Shown here one piece after another: positions 8,765-18,454 of a DNA stretch of 64,000 bases. The notes below the pieces were generated by a model. The model was not told the origin of the DNA. It did no database searches and saw only the letters and a program-made list of their open reading frames with translations. Positions within the stretch are counted from its first letter, which is position 1. Each line of letters starts with the position of its first letter. The DNA is taken from contig JAHBXS010000005.1 of NCBI GenBank assembly GCA_019636375.1, forward strand, positions 186,001 through 250,000, in the 5' to 3' direction. Source of the DNA: Pirellulaceae bacterium (lineage in GTDB: Bacteria; Planctomycetota; Planctomycetia; Pirellulales; Pirellulaceae). Both the position numbers and the translations under genes were made by a program.

Positions 8765-9412
8765 ATGGCGATTGGCTACCCAGAGAGTATGGATCAACTT
8801 TTTTCTGACTTGGGCAATGTTCCAGTGTCCCGAGTCATTATGGAGCCTGCTCCTGGCACGGCCACAAAACAGGATTGGATCGAGATTTGCCAAAACCAAC
8901 GCCGCTTGTGTGAACTGGTCGACGGCACTTTAGTGGAGAAACCGATGGGGTGGTTGGAGTCGTTTATCGGAATGCTACTTGGACGCTGGTTGGGAAACTT
9001 TGTTGAATCGCGAAATCTTGGCATCGTCACCGGTGCCGACGGCTTTTCCGAACTTTATTCGGGCGTTGTCCGTGGGCCTGATGTGGCATTTATCTCTTGG
9101 GAACGTCTGCCCGATGGGAAGATCCCGACCTCTCCGGTTCCAACTATCGTCCCAAATTTTGTGATCGAGGTGCTCAGCCTTAGCAATACTTACGGCGAGA
9201 TGTCCCGGAAACGACGAGAGTATTTCCAAGCCGGTGTCGAGTTGGCTTGGTTCGTTGATCCCCGCAATCGTACCATTGCAGCTTATCATTCGAGTACGAA
9301 ATATCGACTCATCAGGGAGGGTGAAATGATCGACGCCGCGCCCGTGCTACCCGATTGGCGATTCAATACAGACGAGCTATTTAGCAAGCTCGATCAAGAG
9401 AAACCCAATTAA
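8765..9412 (+). CDS. Uma2-family (DUF820) restriction-endonuclease-fold protein
   Basis: The 215-residue sequence has the PD-(D/E)XK pattern of the Uma2 family: RGPDVAFIS with D106, FVIEVLS with E135, then SN..GEMSRKRREYFQAGV with K149, and the strand VELAWFVDPRNRTI. The family is abundant in cyanobacteria and planctomycetes. Nuclease activity is inferred from the fold and has rarely been tested. Some copies are linked to transposons or toxin systems, but neither is evident here. It lies between the ATP-grasp gene and a converging ZIP transporter and appears monocistronic. Confidence 0.9.
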   Translation: MAIGYPESMDQLFSDLGNVPVSRVIMEPAPGTATKQDWIEICQNQRRLCELVDGTLVEKPMGWLESFIGMLLGRWLGNFVESRNLGIVTGADGFSELYSGVVRGPDVAFISWERLPDGKIPTSPVPTIVPNFVIEVLSLSNTYGEMSRKRREYFQAGVELAWFVDPRNRTIAAYHSSTKYRLIREGEMIDAAPVLPDWRFNTDELFSKLDQEKPN

Positions 9413-9465
9413 AGTCGCAGAAGCGATAGTTCTTCGGAATCGGGGACTTTTGCTTCGCTATTTGC

Positions 9466-10419
9466 CTACAGGCTATGCGAGTGTCCTAGCAATTTATCGA
9501 TACCCCAGGCGATGAGGATTCCAAGTAAGAGCATCAAAGATAAGCGGATTCGGTCGTGGGTGTGAAAATGAACTTCAGGAAGTAAGTCACCCAGTGAAAT
9601 GCACAAAAACACTCCGGCTGAAAATGCCAATATCGCGGATAAGACTTCGGGGCCCATCAACACCGGATTAGAGATCGAAAGCGCGAACAAAATCGCTCCA
9701 ATCGGACAAGTTAATGCGAAAATTAAATTGATAGCCGTCTGTTGGCGAAATGTCGCTTTCTTGGCACGCATCAATGCGGTAATGGTCATCGCATCTAAGG
9801 GTTTGTGCAACACGATGGCCAAAAAAGTCCCCAAGGCTGGAATGACGGAATGGAGTCGTTCGGCGCTGAATGCCGCAGCCAATGCGAGTCCATCGATTAA
9901 CGTGTGAACTCCAAGTCCGAATGCCAGCCCTAGCCAACTAAAATTCTTGGCAATCTCCGGTGCCGGTAGAATCGCCAGTTCCGATTGGTTCATCGTCGAT
10001 TCTGAATCGGTTTTTTGTTTTGGATGGGAGTGATGATGACCGCAAGATCCGTGATGCTCGTGTATGCCTGAATGGGCGTGCTCGAATTCGTGGTGGTGAA
10101 AATGGAAGCAACGAATCAACAGAAACATGAACAGAAGACCGCACAGACAGGCGAGCATCGGTCTGTCAAGGTTTTGCGGCGACTGCTGCAGCGAATGGGG
10201 CAGCAAATGCAACAACGCAACCCCCAGCATCACGCCCGAGACGAAACTCAACGTCAATTGCACTCTGCGATGCGTCAAGGTCACCAACGACGGCAAAGTC
10301 CCGCCGATGACAGACGCCAAAACGATAAAAACGCAATACGCTACTAAAATTTCCCACACAAACGGGACTTTCGCAGAAACACAAATGAAAACGTCCCATT
10401 CGAAACGATTTGTCCCCAA
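9466..10419 (-). CDS. ZIP-family divalent metal transporter
   Basis: The protein of up to 317 residues has about eight membrane segments and a cytoplasmic loop near 108-140 extremely rich in His (HFHHHEFEHAH, HGSCGHHHSH), the usual zinc-binding loop of ZIP carriers. TM4 carries HTLIDGLALAAAF and TM5 HKPLDAMTITALM, the paired metal-binding helices; the canonical HxxxE of TM5 is varied to HKPLD. Expected role: uptake of Zn2+ or another divalent cation across the inner membrane. The first ~20 residues before VWEILVAYCV are polar and poorly placed, so a GTG start near 10359 is a realistic alternative. It lies 37 bp downstream of the TPR gene on the same strand. Confidence 0.9.
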   Translation of the reverse strand: MGTNRFEWDVFICVSAKVPFVWEILVAYCVFIVLASVIGGTLPSLVTLTHRRVQLTLSFVSGVMLGVALLHLLPHSLQQSPQNLDRPMLACLCGLLFMFLLIRCFHFHHHEFEHAHSGIHEHHGSCGHHHSHPKQKTDSESTMNQSELAILPAPEIAKNFSWLGLAFGLGVHTLIDGLALAAAFSAERLHSVIPALGTFLAIVLHKPLDAMTITALMRAKKATFRQQTAINLIFALTCPIGAILFALSISNPVLMGPEVLSAILAFSAGVFLCISLGDLLPEVHFHTHDRIRLSLMLLLGILIAWGIDKLLGHSHSL

Positions 10420-10456
10420 AAGTCCAGTGGTTGCAAGTCCGTTGCATGCCCAACGA

Positions 10457-13399
10457 TTATCCTGGTTTTTCCAAGAGTTCCCGATAGACCTTTTCGATGT
10501 GCTTCCAACGAGACCAATCTCCGCGCATCACCTTCATTCCCGTCGTAAGGCGGCCTTGTTCGAGCCAACGATCCAGAGTCGCTTTGGAAACCGGCCCATA
10601 TTCGGCTTCATCAACGCGGACAATCCAAGTGTCATAGGGTGGAGCAACTGACCAAGCTCCAGCGTCTCCGTTGAGTTTGATCGCTGAACGTACGATTTTG
10701 GGTTTGGGTATTTTCGCCATTCGATCAGGCTGGTAAATCTCCGATGGCGGCGGTCCGTCGCGACGGTTCATCCATTCGATAATGGCTGGGATGGTCGGGA
10801 AGGCCAAGGGATACCTTCGCCCGATTTTAACGAGGTCCTGTCGCGCCGATTCGGATTGCCCCGCCTGGAGATAGGCCAATGCTCGGTCGTACCGAGCTCG
10901 TGCGGCAGACGTTTCGTCGAGCTTTTTAAACAGAACGAGAGCGCTGCTGAAATCATTGACCGCAAACGCGGAGAGACCCATTTGATAAAACGCGCGACCG
11001 CGCTTCATTAACACTTCAGCCAAATGTCGTTTTTCCGTAAAACGATGCAAAGACTTCGTGAGCCACAGAACGGTTTCGTGATAAAGTCCTTGGTTGATCA
11101 GGACTGCACTTTTCCCCAAATAAGACCGTAGATGTTGGGGGTTGCAGGCAATCCCGCGATCGAACTCCAACTTTGCTTGGTCAAACTGTTTGGCTCGCAA
11201 ATAGAACTGACCGCGTGCGACGTAGCCATCGGCGTTTTCAGGTGCCATCTCAACAGCCCGATTTAGTTCGGACAGCGCCGCTTCGGCGGCATTCAAGTCC
11301 ATCAGGGCAAGTCCCTTGAGGCGGCGCGGGGCCGGATCGCCAGGATCGAAGGCAATCGCTCGATCATAGCAACGAATTGCTCGTTTGACTCGCCCCTCGC
11401 GTTGGACCATCTCACCACGCAGCACATGGTATCGCGATTCGCGCGGCGATAGCTTGAGGGCCTTCAGCACATCGGACATCGCAGGCGATTCTTGCCCCAA
11501 TGCAAACAGCGACAGAGCACGATAGTACCGAACGGTATGATGAATTTTGTCTCGCCGGATGACGTAAGTAAAATCCTTGACCGCCTCGATATGTTTGCCA
11601 GATTTCTGAAACAATTGCCCTCGGCGAACTCGCGTTTCCAAGTCATCTTCAACTGTTTCAAGCACCTTATTAAAGTCTGCCAACGCCTCGCCCGTTTTGC
11701 CTAGGAATTGATAGGCCAGACCACGATCCCGCACTAAATTGATGTCATCATTTTCGCGTTGAATCTGTCGGGTCAAGTTTTCAACTGCACTCGTGGCGAC
11801 GGGTCTTCCCAAAGTCAAATACTGTTTCGCATTACTTGGGCGACAGTTGATCGCACGTTGCAAAGAGTGAATTGCCGATGACCATTGTTCACGACGGGCA
11901 TCCACGGCAGCCAACCAAATCCAATTTCCAGCATGCCCGGGACGAAGTTGCGAGGCCGTTTCAAAGTCGCTACGGGCCAAATCGAGTTGGCCAATTTCAT
12001 AATGTGTTGTTCCCCGAAGATAAAAGCCCCCCGCCTTTTGTTCAGGGAATTTGGCGATTTCGATAGCCCGACTAAAGTCATCAATCGCGGATTGATAGTC
12101 GTTTTCTTGAAAGCGGATTTGGCCACGAATTTCGTAAGCCTCATGTTGACGGTCGTCGATCCCCAAGGCCTTTTCGATGGCGACCGACGCCAAGTCCGTT
12201 TTTTTGCGCAGCAAATACGCTCGTGCGCGACCCAAGTACGCTGGGACAAATCGAGAGTGGCCCTTCAGTGCCGAAGTAAAGTCCTTTAAAGCTCGATCAG
12301 GTTCGTTGATTCCTATAAAAGCGTTTCCTCGCTCAGTTAATGCAAGACAATGATCTGGGAACGCATTGATGAAACGAGACAAGTCTTTGACCGCCAGTGC
12401 CGAATTCCCCAATCGGGCAAGCGCCGAACCTCGAAGTAGTCGCGACTGGATGTTATCGCCATTGATGCGAATCAGAGTGTCGCAATCGCTAACGGTCGCA
12501 GCCCAAAGTCGCAGATCGTAACGGAGTTGGGCAAGTTGCAAAATCAACTCCGAATCTCCTCCGGCAAGTTCAGAGAGCCGTTCCAAGTCGTCTTGACAAG
12601 CTTCGGGACCATCAACAAGTGACCATGCCTTGGCCCGGCAACTTAATGCGGCCCAAGCGACATCGCGGTCAGGATGCGCGGTCACTTTTGAAGCGATTTT
12701 GACCGCCATGTCACCGTTTCCAGTTTCCAGCTTGACATTGGCTAGTCCAACCCAAGCCCACCCGCAGTTTGAGTCAAGTTTCAGCGCAGCGGTAAAATCG
12801 CGTTCTGCTTTTTCGAATACCATCGCTCGCATGTAGACCCAACCACGTTGCCAGAACCAAGTCGGTTCGTGCGGTTGATCGGTCAAGCGATTTTGATAAA
12901 ACAGCCTCGCTTGTTCCAAAAAGCTAGGGATCAGAGGGTCGAACTCAGCCGACTCGCCATGTGAGATCGAAATCGCATGAGCCAAATCGTCGAACGCTAA
13001 ATGAAAAACCTTTAGGCCGCTGCGCGCGGCAGCACGCCAAGCGAAAGTCCTCGCGTCGTTCCAGCCCGATTTGATCGCCTCGGAGCAATCCGAATCCGCT
13101 GTTTTGAAGTCGCCTTGTTTCAGAGCGACGTAGCCCCGCAGCGCTATCGCTTCGCAGCGTTGTTGGGGCGTGGCGTCGAGCATTGCACGAGCGATGCTGC
13201 GGAGGGCGGTCGCATGGTCGCCTCGCTCAATTGCGGCATTCGCCGCTTCATAATGCAGGTCATAGCCGGTTTTAATCGCGTCTTTGTCAGCCAAATCGAC
13301 ATTTTGGCGAATCGCTTCCGTCAAACTCCACCCGCAATACTCACACGAAACGGCAAATTCTGCCAATTCATGCTTGCAATCGGGGCATTGTTGAGCCAT
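10457..13399 (-). CDS. Large TPR-repeat protein with N-terminal zinc ribbon and C-terminal GYF_2 domain
   Basis: The 980-residue protein opens with a C4 zinc ribbon (CPDCKHEL...CEYCGW, within residues 5-23). Nearly all the rest is tetratricopeptide repeats of about 34 residues, with many copies of the A-x-x-D-x-x-x-A-I pattern (for example ALKDFTSALKGHSRFVPAYLGRA). The last ~60 residues (WIVRVDEAEYGPVSKATLDRWLEQGRL) form a GYF_2 domain of the type frequent in planctomycetes. No signal peptide or membrane segment is seen. This is a protein-interaction scaffold of unknown partner. The ATG at 13399 is the only start that includes the zinc ribbon. It may be co-transcribed with the ZIP gene 37 bp downstream. 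Confidence 0.9.
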   Translation of the reverse strand: MAQQCPDCKHELAEFAVSCEYCGWSLTEAIRQNVDLADKDAIKTGYDLHYEAANAAIERGDHATALRSIARAMLDATPQQRCEAIALRGYVALKQGDFKTADSDCSEAIKSGWNDARTFAWRAAARSGLKVFHLAFDDLAHAISISHGESAEFDPLIPSFLEQARLFYQNRLTDQPHEPTWFWQRGWVYMRAMVFEKAERDFTAALKLDSNCGWAWVGLANVKLETGNGDMAVKIASKVTAHPDRDVAWAALSCRAKAWSLVDGPEACQDDLERLSELAGGDSELILQLAQLRYDLRLWAATVSDCDTLIRINGDNIQSRLLRGSALARLGNSALAVKDLSRFINAFPDHCLALTERGNAFIGINEPDRALKDFTSALKGHSRFVPAYLGRARAYLLRKKTDLASVAIEKALGIDDRQHEAYEIRGQIRFQENDYQSAIDDFSRAIEIAKFPEQKAGGFYLRGTTHYEIGQLDLARSDFETASQLRPGHAGNWIWLAAVDARREQWSSAIHSLQRAINCRPSNAKQYLTLGRPVATSAVENLTRQIQRENDDINLVRDRGLAYQFLGKTGEALADFNKVLETVEDDLETRVRRGQLFQKSGKHIEAVKDFTYVIRRDKIHHTVRYYRALSLFALGQESPAMSDVLKALKLSPRESRYHVLRGEMVQREGRVKRAIRCYDRAIAFDPGDPAPRRLKGLALMDLNAAEAALSELNRAVEMAPENADGYVARGQFYLRAKQFDQAKLEFDRGIACNPQHLRSYLGKSAVLINQGLYHETVLWLTKSLHRFTEKRHLAEVLMKRGRAFYQMGLSAFAVNDFSSALVLFKKLDETSAARARYDRALAYLQAGQSESARQDLVKIGRRYPLAFPTIPAIIEWMNRRDGPPPSEIYQPDRMAKIPKPKIVRSAIKLNGDAGAWSVAPPYDTWIVRVDEAEYGPVSKATLDRWLEQGRLTTGMKVMRGDWSRWKHIEKVYRELLEKPG

Positions 13400-13611
13400 T
13401 TGAAAACCGGATAATTCGGACGGAAAAACTGTCGTACAATCCTAATTATCGATGAACCGCATGAAATCGTCAATCATTTGGGGGCTTTACCAGTCGAGGA
13501 TTGAGGCATTAGTAGGCAACGAACGTGTAAATGGACGAAAAACCCCATAGAATTTTGGGCTAAAGCGGCAAATTCCGAAAAACCTCCAAGTCGCGATTTG
13601 GTTTAAATATA

Positions 13612-14988
13612 ATGGCGTTTGTTTGGCAAATGGTTGAGAAAATGGCTCTGATGACAACCCGCATCTACATAATCTTGGTACTGACGATCCTTGCCGGAAG
13701 CGGGGCTGGTGTCCTCGCGCAGGAAGGCGAACGTCGTGGACGCCGTGGTGATGGTGAGCAACCGCAATTTGATGTCGGTGCCATGATGGCGCGACTTGAT
13801 GTCAACAAAAACGGAATTCTCGACGCGAATGAGCTTAACGATCGAACTCGTGACTTCCTTGGCCGGATGGGCGTGGAAAACACTGGAAACGCATTAGTCA
13901 TTGCCGATGTCGTCAAAAAAATCGAAGAGCGTCGATCTGGAAGGACTCCCGAAGCAGAACCTCAACGCACTCGATCGTCTTCTGCTGACACTTCGGCGAC
14001 ACTCGATTCGTTTCGAAAACTTCCTGGATTCGATGCACCGGCCTCGGCATCTGGAAATCTCTCCGGATTCGTCAACTCGGTAGCCGTCGCTCGAGGAGGC
14101 AAGTCCTATGACCAAATGCCCGCTTCTGTCCGAGAGGAAGTCGAAAACACGTTGCGCCGATACGACAAGAATGGTGACGGCCTCATTGATGCCGAGGAAA
14201 TGAAAGAAATGCGTTGGCGAGCTCCCACGGCTACTGAATCCGATCTCAACGGCGACGGAGTCTTGAGCCGAGACGAAATCGCTCATCGTTACAGCCAACG
14301 CGAAACGGCGGTCTCGCAAAACTCAGGTAGCAACTCCGGTCGCGACAATAGTCGTCCACCTGGAGACTCCGACCGTGGGGGGAATCGTGGCCGAGACGGC
14401 GGTCGAAACGATTCTGGTCGTGACGAAGGGCGAGGAGGCGGAAGCCAGTCCCCTATGTCGGGCTCCTCGGGCAGCAACCAAAGTTCATCCAGAGGCTCCT
14501 CCGGCGGCGGAATTGACTACCGAAAGTACGCTGAAGAGATGCTTGAAAAATACGACGTAAACAAAGATGGCACGCTCGATAAAGACGAGTTTTCTAAATT
14601 GCGACGCCAACCCCCAAATGCCGACCGAGATAAAGACGGGGTTGTGACGCTGCAAGAGCTTACCGATGCTTTCGAGGAAATGGAACGATCTGGAGGGACG
14701 AGTAGTAGTGGCGGAAGTTCTTCGGCGACCTCCAGCGGAGATAACAATTCCTCAGAACGAGGCTCTCGCTCTTTTGGAAGAGGTGGTGCCGGCAGCGGTG
14801 GAGCAGCAAGTTCAAGAGGTTCTTCTAGCGGCAGTTTCTCAATTAGCGAATACGATAAAAACGGCGATGGCCAAGTCGAAATGTGGGAGTTCACAAATTC
14901 TTGGACCGCTGAAAAACTTGCCGACTTTCGCAAATGGGACAAAAACAACGACGGCGTGATCACCGCCGACGAAGTTCGCAACCGCTAA
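13612..14988 (+). CDS. Secreted EF-hand protein with disordered Gly/Ser/Arg linkers
   Basis: The 458-residue protein has a signal peptide (hydrophobic core TRIYIILVLTILAG, cleavage near VLAQ) and seven EF-hand loops of the D-x-N/D-x-(D/N)-G form: DVNKNGILDANE, DKNGDGLIDAEE, DLNGDGVLSRDE, DVNKDGTLDKDE, DRDKDGVVTLQE, DKNGDGQVEMWE and DKNNDGVITADE. They are separated by long linkers rich in Ser, Gly, Arg, Asn and Asp. Calcium binding outside the cytoplasm is expected; partners are unknown. A perfect TATAAT (13608-13613) overlaps the first ATG, so if it is the -10 box the true start is ATG 13630 or 13642, which still keeps the whole signal peptide. Confidence 0.85.
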   Translation: MAFVWQMVEKMALMTTRIYIILVLTILAGSGAGVLAQEGERRGRRGDGEQPQFDVGAMMARLDVNKNGILDANELNDRTRDFLGRMGVENTGNALVIADVVKKIEERRSGRTPEAEPQRTRSSSADTSATLDSFRKLPGFDAPASASGNLSGFVNSVAVARGGKSYDQMPASVREEVENTLRRYDKNGDGLIDAEEMKEMRWRAPTATESDLNGDGVLSRDEIAHRYSQRETAVSQNSGSNSGRDNSRPPGDSDRGGNRGRDGGRNDSGRDEGRGGGSQSPMSGSSGSNQSSSRGSSGGGIDYRKYAEEMLEKYDVNKDGTLDKDEFSKLRRQPPNADRDKDGVVTLQELTDAFEEMERSGGTSSSGGSSSATSSGDNNSSERGSRSFGRGGAGSGGAASSRGSSSGSFSISEYDKNGDGQVEMWEFTNSWTAEKLADFRKWDKNNDGVITADEVRNR

Positions 14989-15110
14989 TTAAAATTCAAG
15001 TGACTTCAGTTGAAATTAATTGATATTGCGGCTAAGTCGTATTGCAAGCTGAGAAACTCAAACAAGAAAAATAGGCTTTCGAGAGATTCTTTGGCGCGCT
15101 GAAAGGCTTC

Positions 15111-15671
15111 TTAGTCTTCCATGACTTCGGACTCTCGGGCTTTGGCCATTTCGTTGACTTTGTCCTCGAATTTTTTGGTCAATTCTTGAATTTGCTCTTT
15201 GAGATCGTTGCGGATGTCTTCGCTGATCTCTTTGTTTTTTTCGGCTGCCTCTGCGGCCTTATTGCCGTCGCGGCGAATATTGCGGATGGACACGCGAGCC
15301 TCTTCGGCAAGCTCTTTAATGCGGGCCACCATCTTTTTGCGAACGTCTGTCGAAAGGGCCGGGATGTTAATTCGAATCACACGACCGTCACTTTGCGGAT
15401 TGAAGCCGAGATCACTCGCAACAATTGCCTTTTCGATGTCCTTAATCGTCCCCACATCATAGGGTCGGATCAGAATTTGAGCAGGCTCAGGAACGCCGAC
15501 CGAGGCGATCTGCTTGAGTGGAGTCGGTGAGCCGTATACATCAACACGGACGGAATCAACGAGCCCTGGGTTGGCTCGTCCGGTGCGAATTCCAGACAGA
15601 TTCTTTTTGAGAATTTCAATCGCCTTTTCCATGCGATCTTCGGAATCGAGCATTAAGTCGTCAACGGTCAT
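15111..15671 (-). CDS. frr: Ribosome recycling factor
   Basis: The 186-residue protein matches RRF over its whole length: the N-terminal helix, the signature LSGIRTGRANPGLVDSV, YGSPTPLKQIASV, INIPALSTDVRKKMV and a C-terminal three-helix bundle. RRF acts with EF-G to split the post-termination ribosome. The ATG at 15671 has GGAG 9 bases upstream. It is the last gene of the rpsB-tsf-pyrH-frr block, an order conserved across bacteria, and converges on the EF-hand gene. Confidence 0.98.
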   Translation of the reverse strand: MTVDDLMLDSEDRMEKAIEILKKNLSGIRTGRANPGLVDSVRVDVYGSPTPLKQIASVGVPEPAQILIRPYDVGTIKDIEKAIVASDLGFNPQSDGRVIRINIPALSTDVRKKMVARIKELAEEARVSIRNIRRDGNKAAEAAEKNKEISEDIRNDLKEQIQELTKKFEDKVNEMAKARESEVMED

Positions 15672-15854
15672 TGCGAAGAGCTCCTGATGATTGAGAATGA
15701 TTTGCCGCCGAGAGCATGGGTGGCTTTACAAACCCTATTTTAGCGTTTAACTCGGGCTTAGGGCAGATGTTTGCGAAGCAAATGAGGACAATTGTGGCAG
15801 TCGCTTAAGAAGCAGTCGAGGACAATTGCTCTACATTCGGTCGCATTTGAATGA

Positions 15855-16616
15855 CTATCCGACGGTTTTGGCTGTTGCCCGGCTGCCAATCCAAGTCCCG
15901 ATTTTTTCCCCGGCAACGGCACGCTGGATATTGCCTTCTTTTTGATAGTTAAAAACCATGACTGGAAGGCTGTGTTCCATGCAGTGCGAAATCGCAGTCG
16001 AATCCATAAATCGCAAGTTTTGTTCCAAAACCGATGAATAGTCGAGTTCGGTGTAGAGTACTGCATGGGGGTTCTTGTTAGGGTCATCGCTGTAAACCCC
16101 GTCTACCTTGGTGGCCTTCATCAAGACCTCAGCTTCGATCTCCAAAGCATATGAGGCCGCTGCCGTATCAGTCGTGACATACGGTCGGCCCGTTCCTGCG
16201 GCCATGATGATCACGCGGTCTTTTTCCAAGTGTCGCTTGGCTCGGCGGCGAATGTAGGGTTCGCAGATACCATCCATGCGAATCGCGCTCATCAGACGAG
16301 CCGTGCAACCCATGGACTCGATGGCGTCGGCCAATGCCAACCCATTGATGACGGTGGCCAGCATCCCCATGTAGTGAGCTGAAGCAGGGTTCACGATGGC
16401 CGATGAATTGGCCGAGATAAACTGACTGCCCCGCAGGATGTTTCCGCCACCAATCACGACCCCGACTTGGCAACCCATTTTGTGCGCTTGTGCGATTTGT
16501 TGGGCTGCCTTGAGAACCTGATCCATGCTGATGCCTCGCTCACCCGGATGGGTAAAACTTTCTCCTGAGAGTTTCAGAAGTATCCGTTTAAACTTGGCAT
16601 CAGCAGAGATTTCCAT
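15855..16616 (-). CDS. pyrH: UMP kinase
   Basis: The 253-residue protein is a member of the amino-acid kinase fold. It has [12 protein letters not shown] at the N-terminus, [13 protein letters not shown] for the phosphate-binding glycine loop, the [16 protein letters not shown] helix and [16 protein letters not shown] for ATP and base binding. It phosphorylates UMP to UDP in pyrimidine nucleotide synthesis and is normally hexameric, GTP-activated and UTP-inhibited. It lies between tsf (45 bp) and frr (183 bp) on the same strand. The ATG at 16616 has no strong ribosome site but gives the standard N-terminus. Confidence 0.97.
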   Translation of the reverse strand: MEISADAKFKRILLKLSGESFTHPGERGISMDQVLKAAQQIAQAHKMGCQVGVVIGGGNILRGSQFISANSSAIVNPASAHYMGMLATVINGLALADAIESMGCTARLMSAIRMDGICEPYIRRRAKRHLEKDRVIIMAAGTGRPYVTTDTAAASYALEIEAEVLMKATKVDGVYSDDPNKNPHAVLYTELDYSSVLEQNLRFMDSTAISHCMEHSLPVMVFNYQKEGNIQRAVAGEKIGTWIGSRATAKTVG

Positions 16617-16661
16617 AGGTTCGCAATCGAAAGGGGGTCGTTGTCAAGTGGATTCGCGTTT

Positions 16662-17495
16662 TTACTTTTCGCCCAGAACCCAATGGACGTATTTTTTTAC
16701 GACCATTCCATTGTCTTTAGCGAATTGTCCAACCGATTTTTTGTCGTCTTTGACGTAGGGTTGGTCGAGCAAGACACGCTCGGCAAAAAAGTTTCGCAAG
16801 CGACCTTCAACCATCTTTTCGATGATACTTTCAGGCTTGCCTTCTTTGCGTGCGGCCTCGCTGAGGATTTCTCGTTCTTTGTTGACCAATTCCGGATCGA
16901 TCTCATCTCGAGAAAGAGCGGCAGGGCGCATCGCAACGATTTGCATACAGATGTCCTTGGCAAGGTCATCCGTTCCTCCTTCGACGCTCAGCAGAACGCC
17001 CGCCACGGTACCGGAATTGTGACTGTAACCGCCAGTTCCCCCTTCAAAGCGGGCGAATCGTCCAACGTTGAAGACTTCGCGGATTCGATTGAACATATCG
17101 TCTTTGACTTCGCCCAAGGTTTGACCTGCCTTGCTAGGCGAGGGAAGAGCCAGCAACTCTTCCACCGTTTGGACCTTGGGGTTCTCTGCCAGGGATCGAG
17201 CCAAGTCATTGGCAAGTTGGATGAATTCGTCGTTACCGGCTACCGGAGCGGATTCGCATTTGAATTCGACGATAGCACCAGCCGATTTGTCTTGGCCGCA
17301 CCACAGACCAAATCGTCCGAACGCCGTTTCACGATCACCTCGTTTTTCTGAGATCGCTTGGCCACGTTTGCGCAGAAGTTCGATGGCCTTTCCTTCGTCG
17401 CCTCCCGCCTCACTCAGGGCGGCCTTGCAATCCATAAGGGGCAGGCCGGTTTTTTCGCGAAATTTTTTGACGTCAGCAGCGGTTACTTCGGGCAT
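16662..17495 (-). CDS. tsf: Translation elongation factor Ts
   Basis: The 277-residue protein starts MPEVTAADVKKFREKTG, with the family UBA-like N-terminal domain and TGLPLMDCKAAL signature. Later come DDMFNRIREVFNVGRFARFEG and a C-terminal part with KEGKPESIIEKMVEGRL. EF-Ts reloads EF-Tu with GTP. The start at 17495 is preferred over the in-frame upstream ATG at 17567, because GAGGAG sits at the correct distance and the family begins here. It follows rpsB after about 209 bp, a gap with a hairpin that could tune rpsB/tsf stoichiometry. Confidence 0.98.
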   Translation of the reverse strand: MPEVTAADVKKFREKTGLPLMDCKAALSEAGGDEGKAIELLRKRGQAISEKRGDRETAFGRFGLWCGQDKSAGAIVEFKCESAPVAGNDEFIQLANDLARSLAENPKVQTVEELLALPSPSKAGQTLGEVKDDMFNRIREVFNVGRFARFEGGTGGYSHNSGTVAGVLLSVEGGTDDLAKDICMQIVAMRPAALSRDEIDPELVNKEREILSEAARKEGKPESIIEKMVEGRLRNFFAERVLLDQPYVKDDKKSVGQFAKDNGMVVKKYVHWVLGEK

Positions 17496-17667
17496 TTTTG
17501 ACTCCTCTTTTATTTTTTCAATTGACTGATGTTGGAATTTATTATGGTAAGCCAAACCAAAATTCATGATTTGGCAGATTATCAGCGAACTCTAAATAGC
17601 GCTCGGTGTTTGTTAAAAGACAGCCTTTGCGAAACAATGCTCAGGCTGCGGCAAAAACAACGCACGA

Positions 17668-17696
17668 GCCCTTTCCGTTCGGATCACTCAAAGGGC
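17668..17696 (-). promoter_or_regulatory. Hairpin in the rpsB-tsf intergenic region
   Basis: The arms GCCCTTT and AAAGGGC enclose a 15-base loop that itself contains CCG-TT-CGG. It starts just after the rpsB stop. It could be an attenuator, partial terminator or mRNA end-protector. The T run after it is weak. Confidence 0.4.
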
Positions 17697-17704
17697 CAAA
17701 CCGA

Positions 17705-18454
17705 CTACTCGGCGTCTTTATCGGGCACCGGTTTTTTTGCTGCTGGGGCATCGACCCCTTCGTTTTTGGCGACAACCGTTTTAGCCCCAGCTACGACGGC
17801 GTCAGCCAAGTGTGACAAGATCAACTCGATAGAACGAATCCCATCATCGTTGCCTGGAATTGGCAAATCGACCGTATCTGGGTCGCAGTTAGTATCGATT
17901 AGCGCGACCGTTGGAATCCGCATCGCGCGGGCTTCGCGAACCGCATTTTTCTCCTTCATCGGGTCAACGACAATGAGGCATTGTGGCATGCGGTTCATGG
18001 TACGAATCCCATTGAGGTTGCGGTGCATCTTGCGATACTCGCGAGCCAATGAGGATTGCATTTTCTTCGAGTAAGAGTTGATCTCTTCCGTAGAGCGAAT
18101 ACGTTCGAGTTCTTCGAAACGGCCCATCCGGCTACGAATGGTTCGGAAATTCGTAAGAGCACCACCTAGCCATCGTTCGCCGACAAATGGCATTCCGCAG
18201 CGTTCAGCCTCGCGTTGCACGATCGAGCCCGCTTGGCGTTTGGTGCCAACGAACAGGACAAGACTTCCTTCGCTGGCTACTTGGGAGACAAATTTCTTTG
18301 CACGCAGAAGTCCGCGAACGGTTTCGCGAACGTCGATAATGTGAATTTGATTTTTGCGACCGTAGATATAGGGTCGCATTTTGGGGTTCCAGCGACTGGC
18401 GCGGTGCCCGAAGTGTACCCCGGCATCAATAAGTTCTTGAACGATAGTAGACAT
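17705..18454 (-). CDS. rpsB: 30S ribosomal protein S2
   Basis: The 249-residue protein carries the S2 signatures: [18 protein letters not shown] near the N-terminus, [43 protein letters not shown] and [14 protein letters not shown]. It is part of the small subunit and needed for S1 attachment. The ATG at 18454 has GGAGA at 6-base spacing. It is the first gene of the rpsB-tsf-pyrH-frr operon, with a 555-bp upstream intergenic region. The last ~25 residues are a low-complexity Lys/Ala/Pro tail, as in many planctomycete S2 proteins. Confidence 0.98.
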   Translation of the reverse strand: MSTIVQELIDAGVHFGHRASRWNPKMRPYIYGRKNQIHIIDVRETVRGLLRAKKFVSQVASEGSLVLFVGTKRQAGSIVQREAERCGMPFVGERWLGGALTNFRTIRSRMGRFEELERIRSTEEINSYSKKMQSSLAREYRKMHRNLNGIRTMNRMPQCLIVVDPMKEKNAVREARAMRIPTVALIDTNCDPDTVDLPIPGNDDGIRSIELILSHLADAVVAGAKTVVAKNEGVDAPAAKKPVPDKDAE

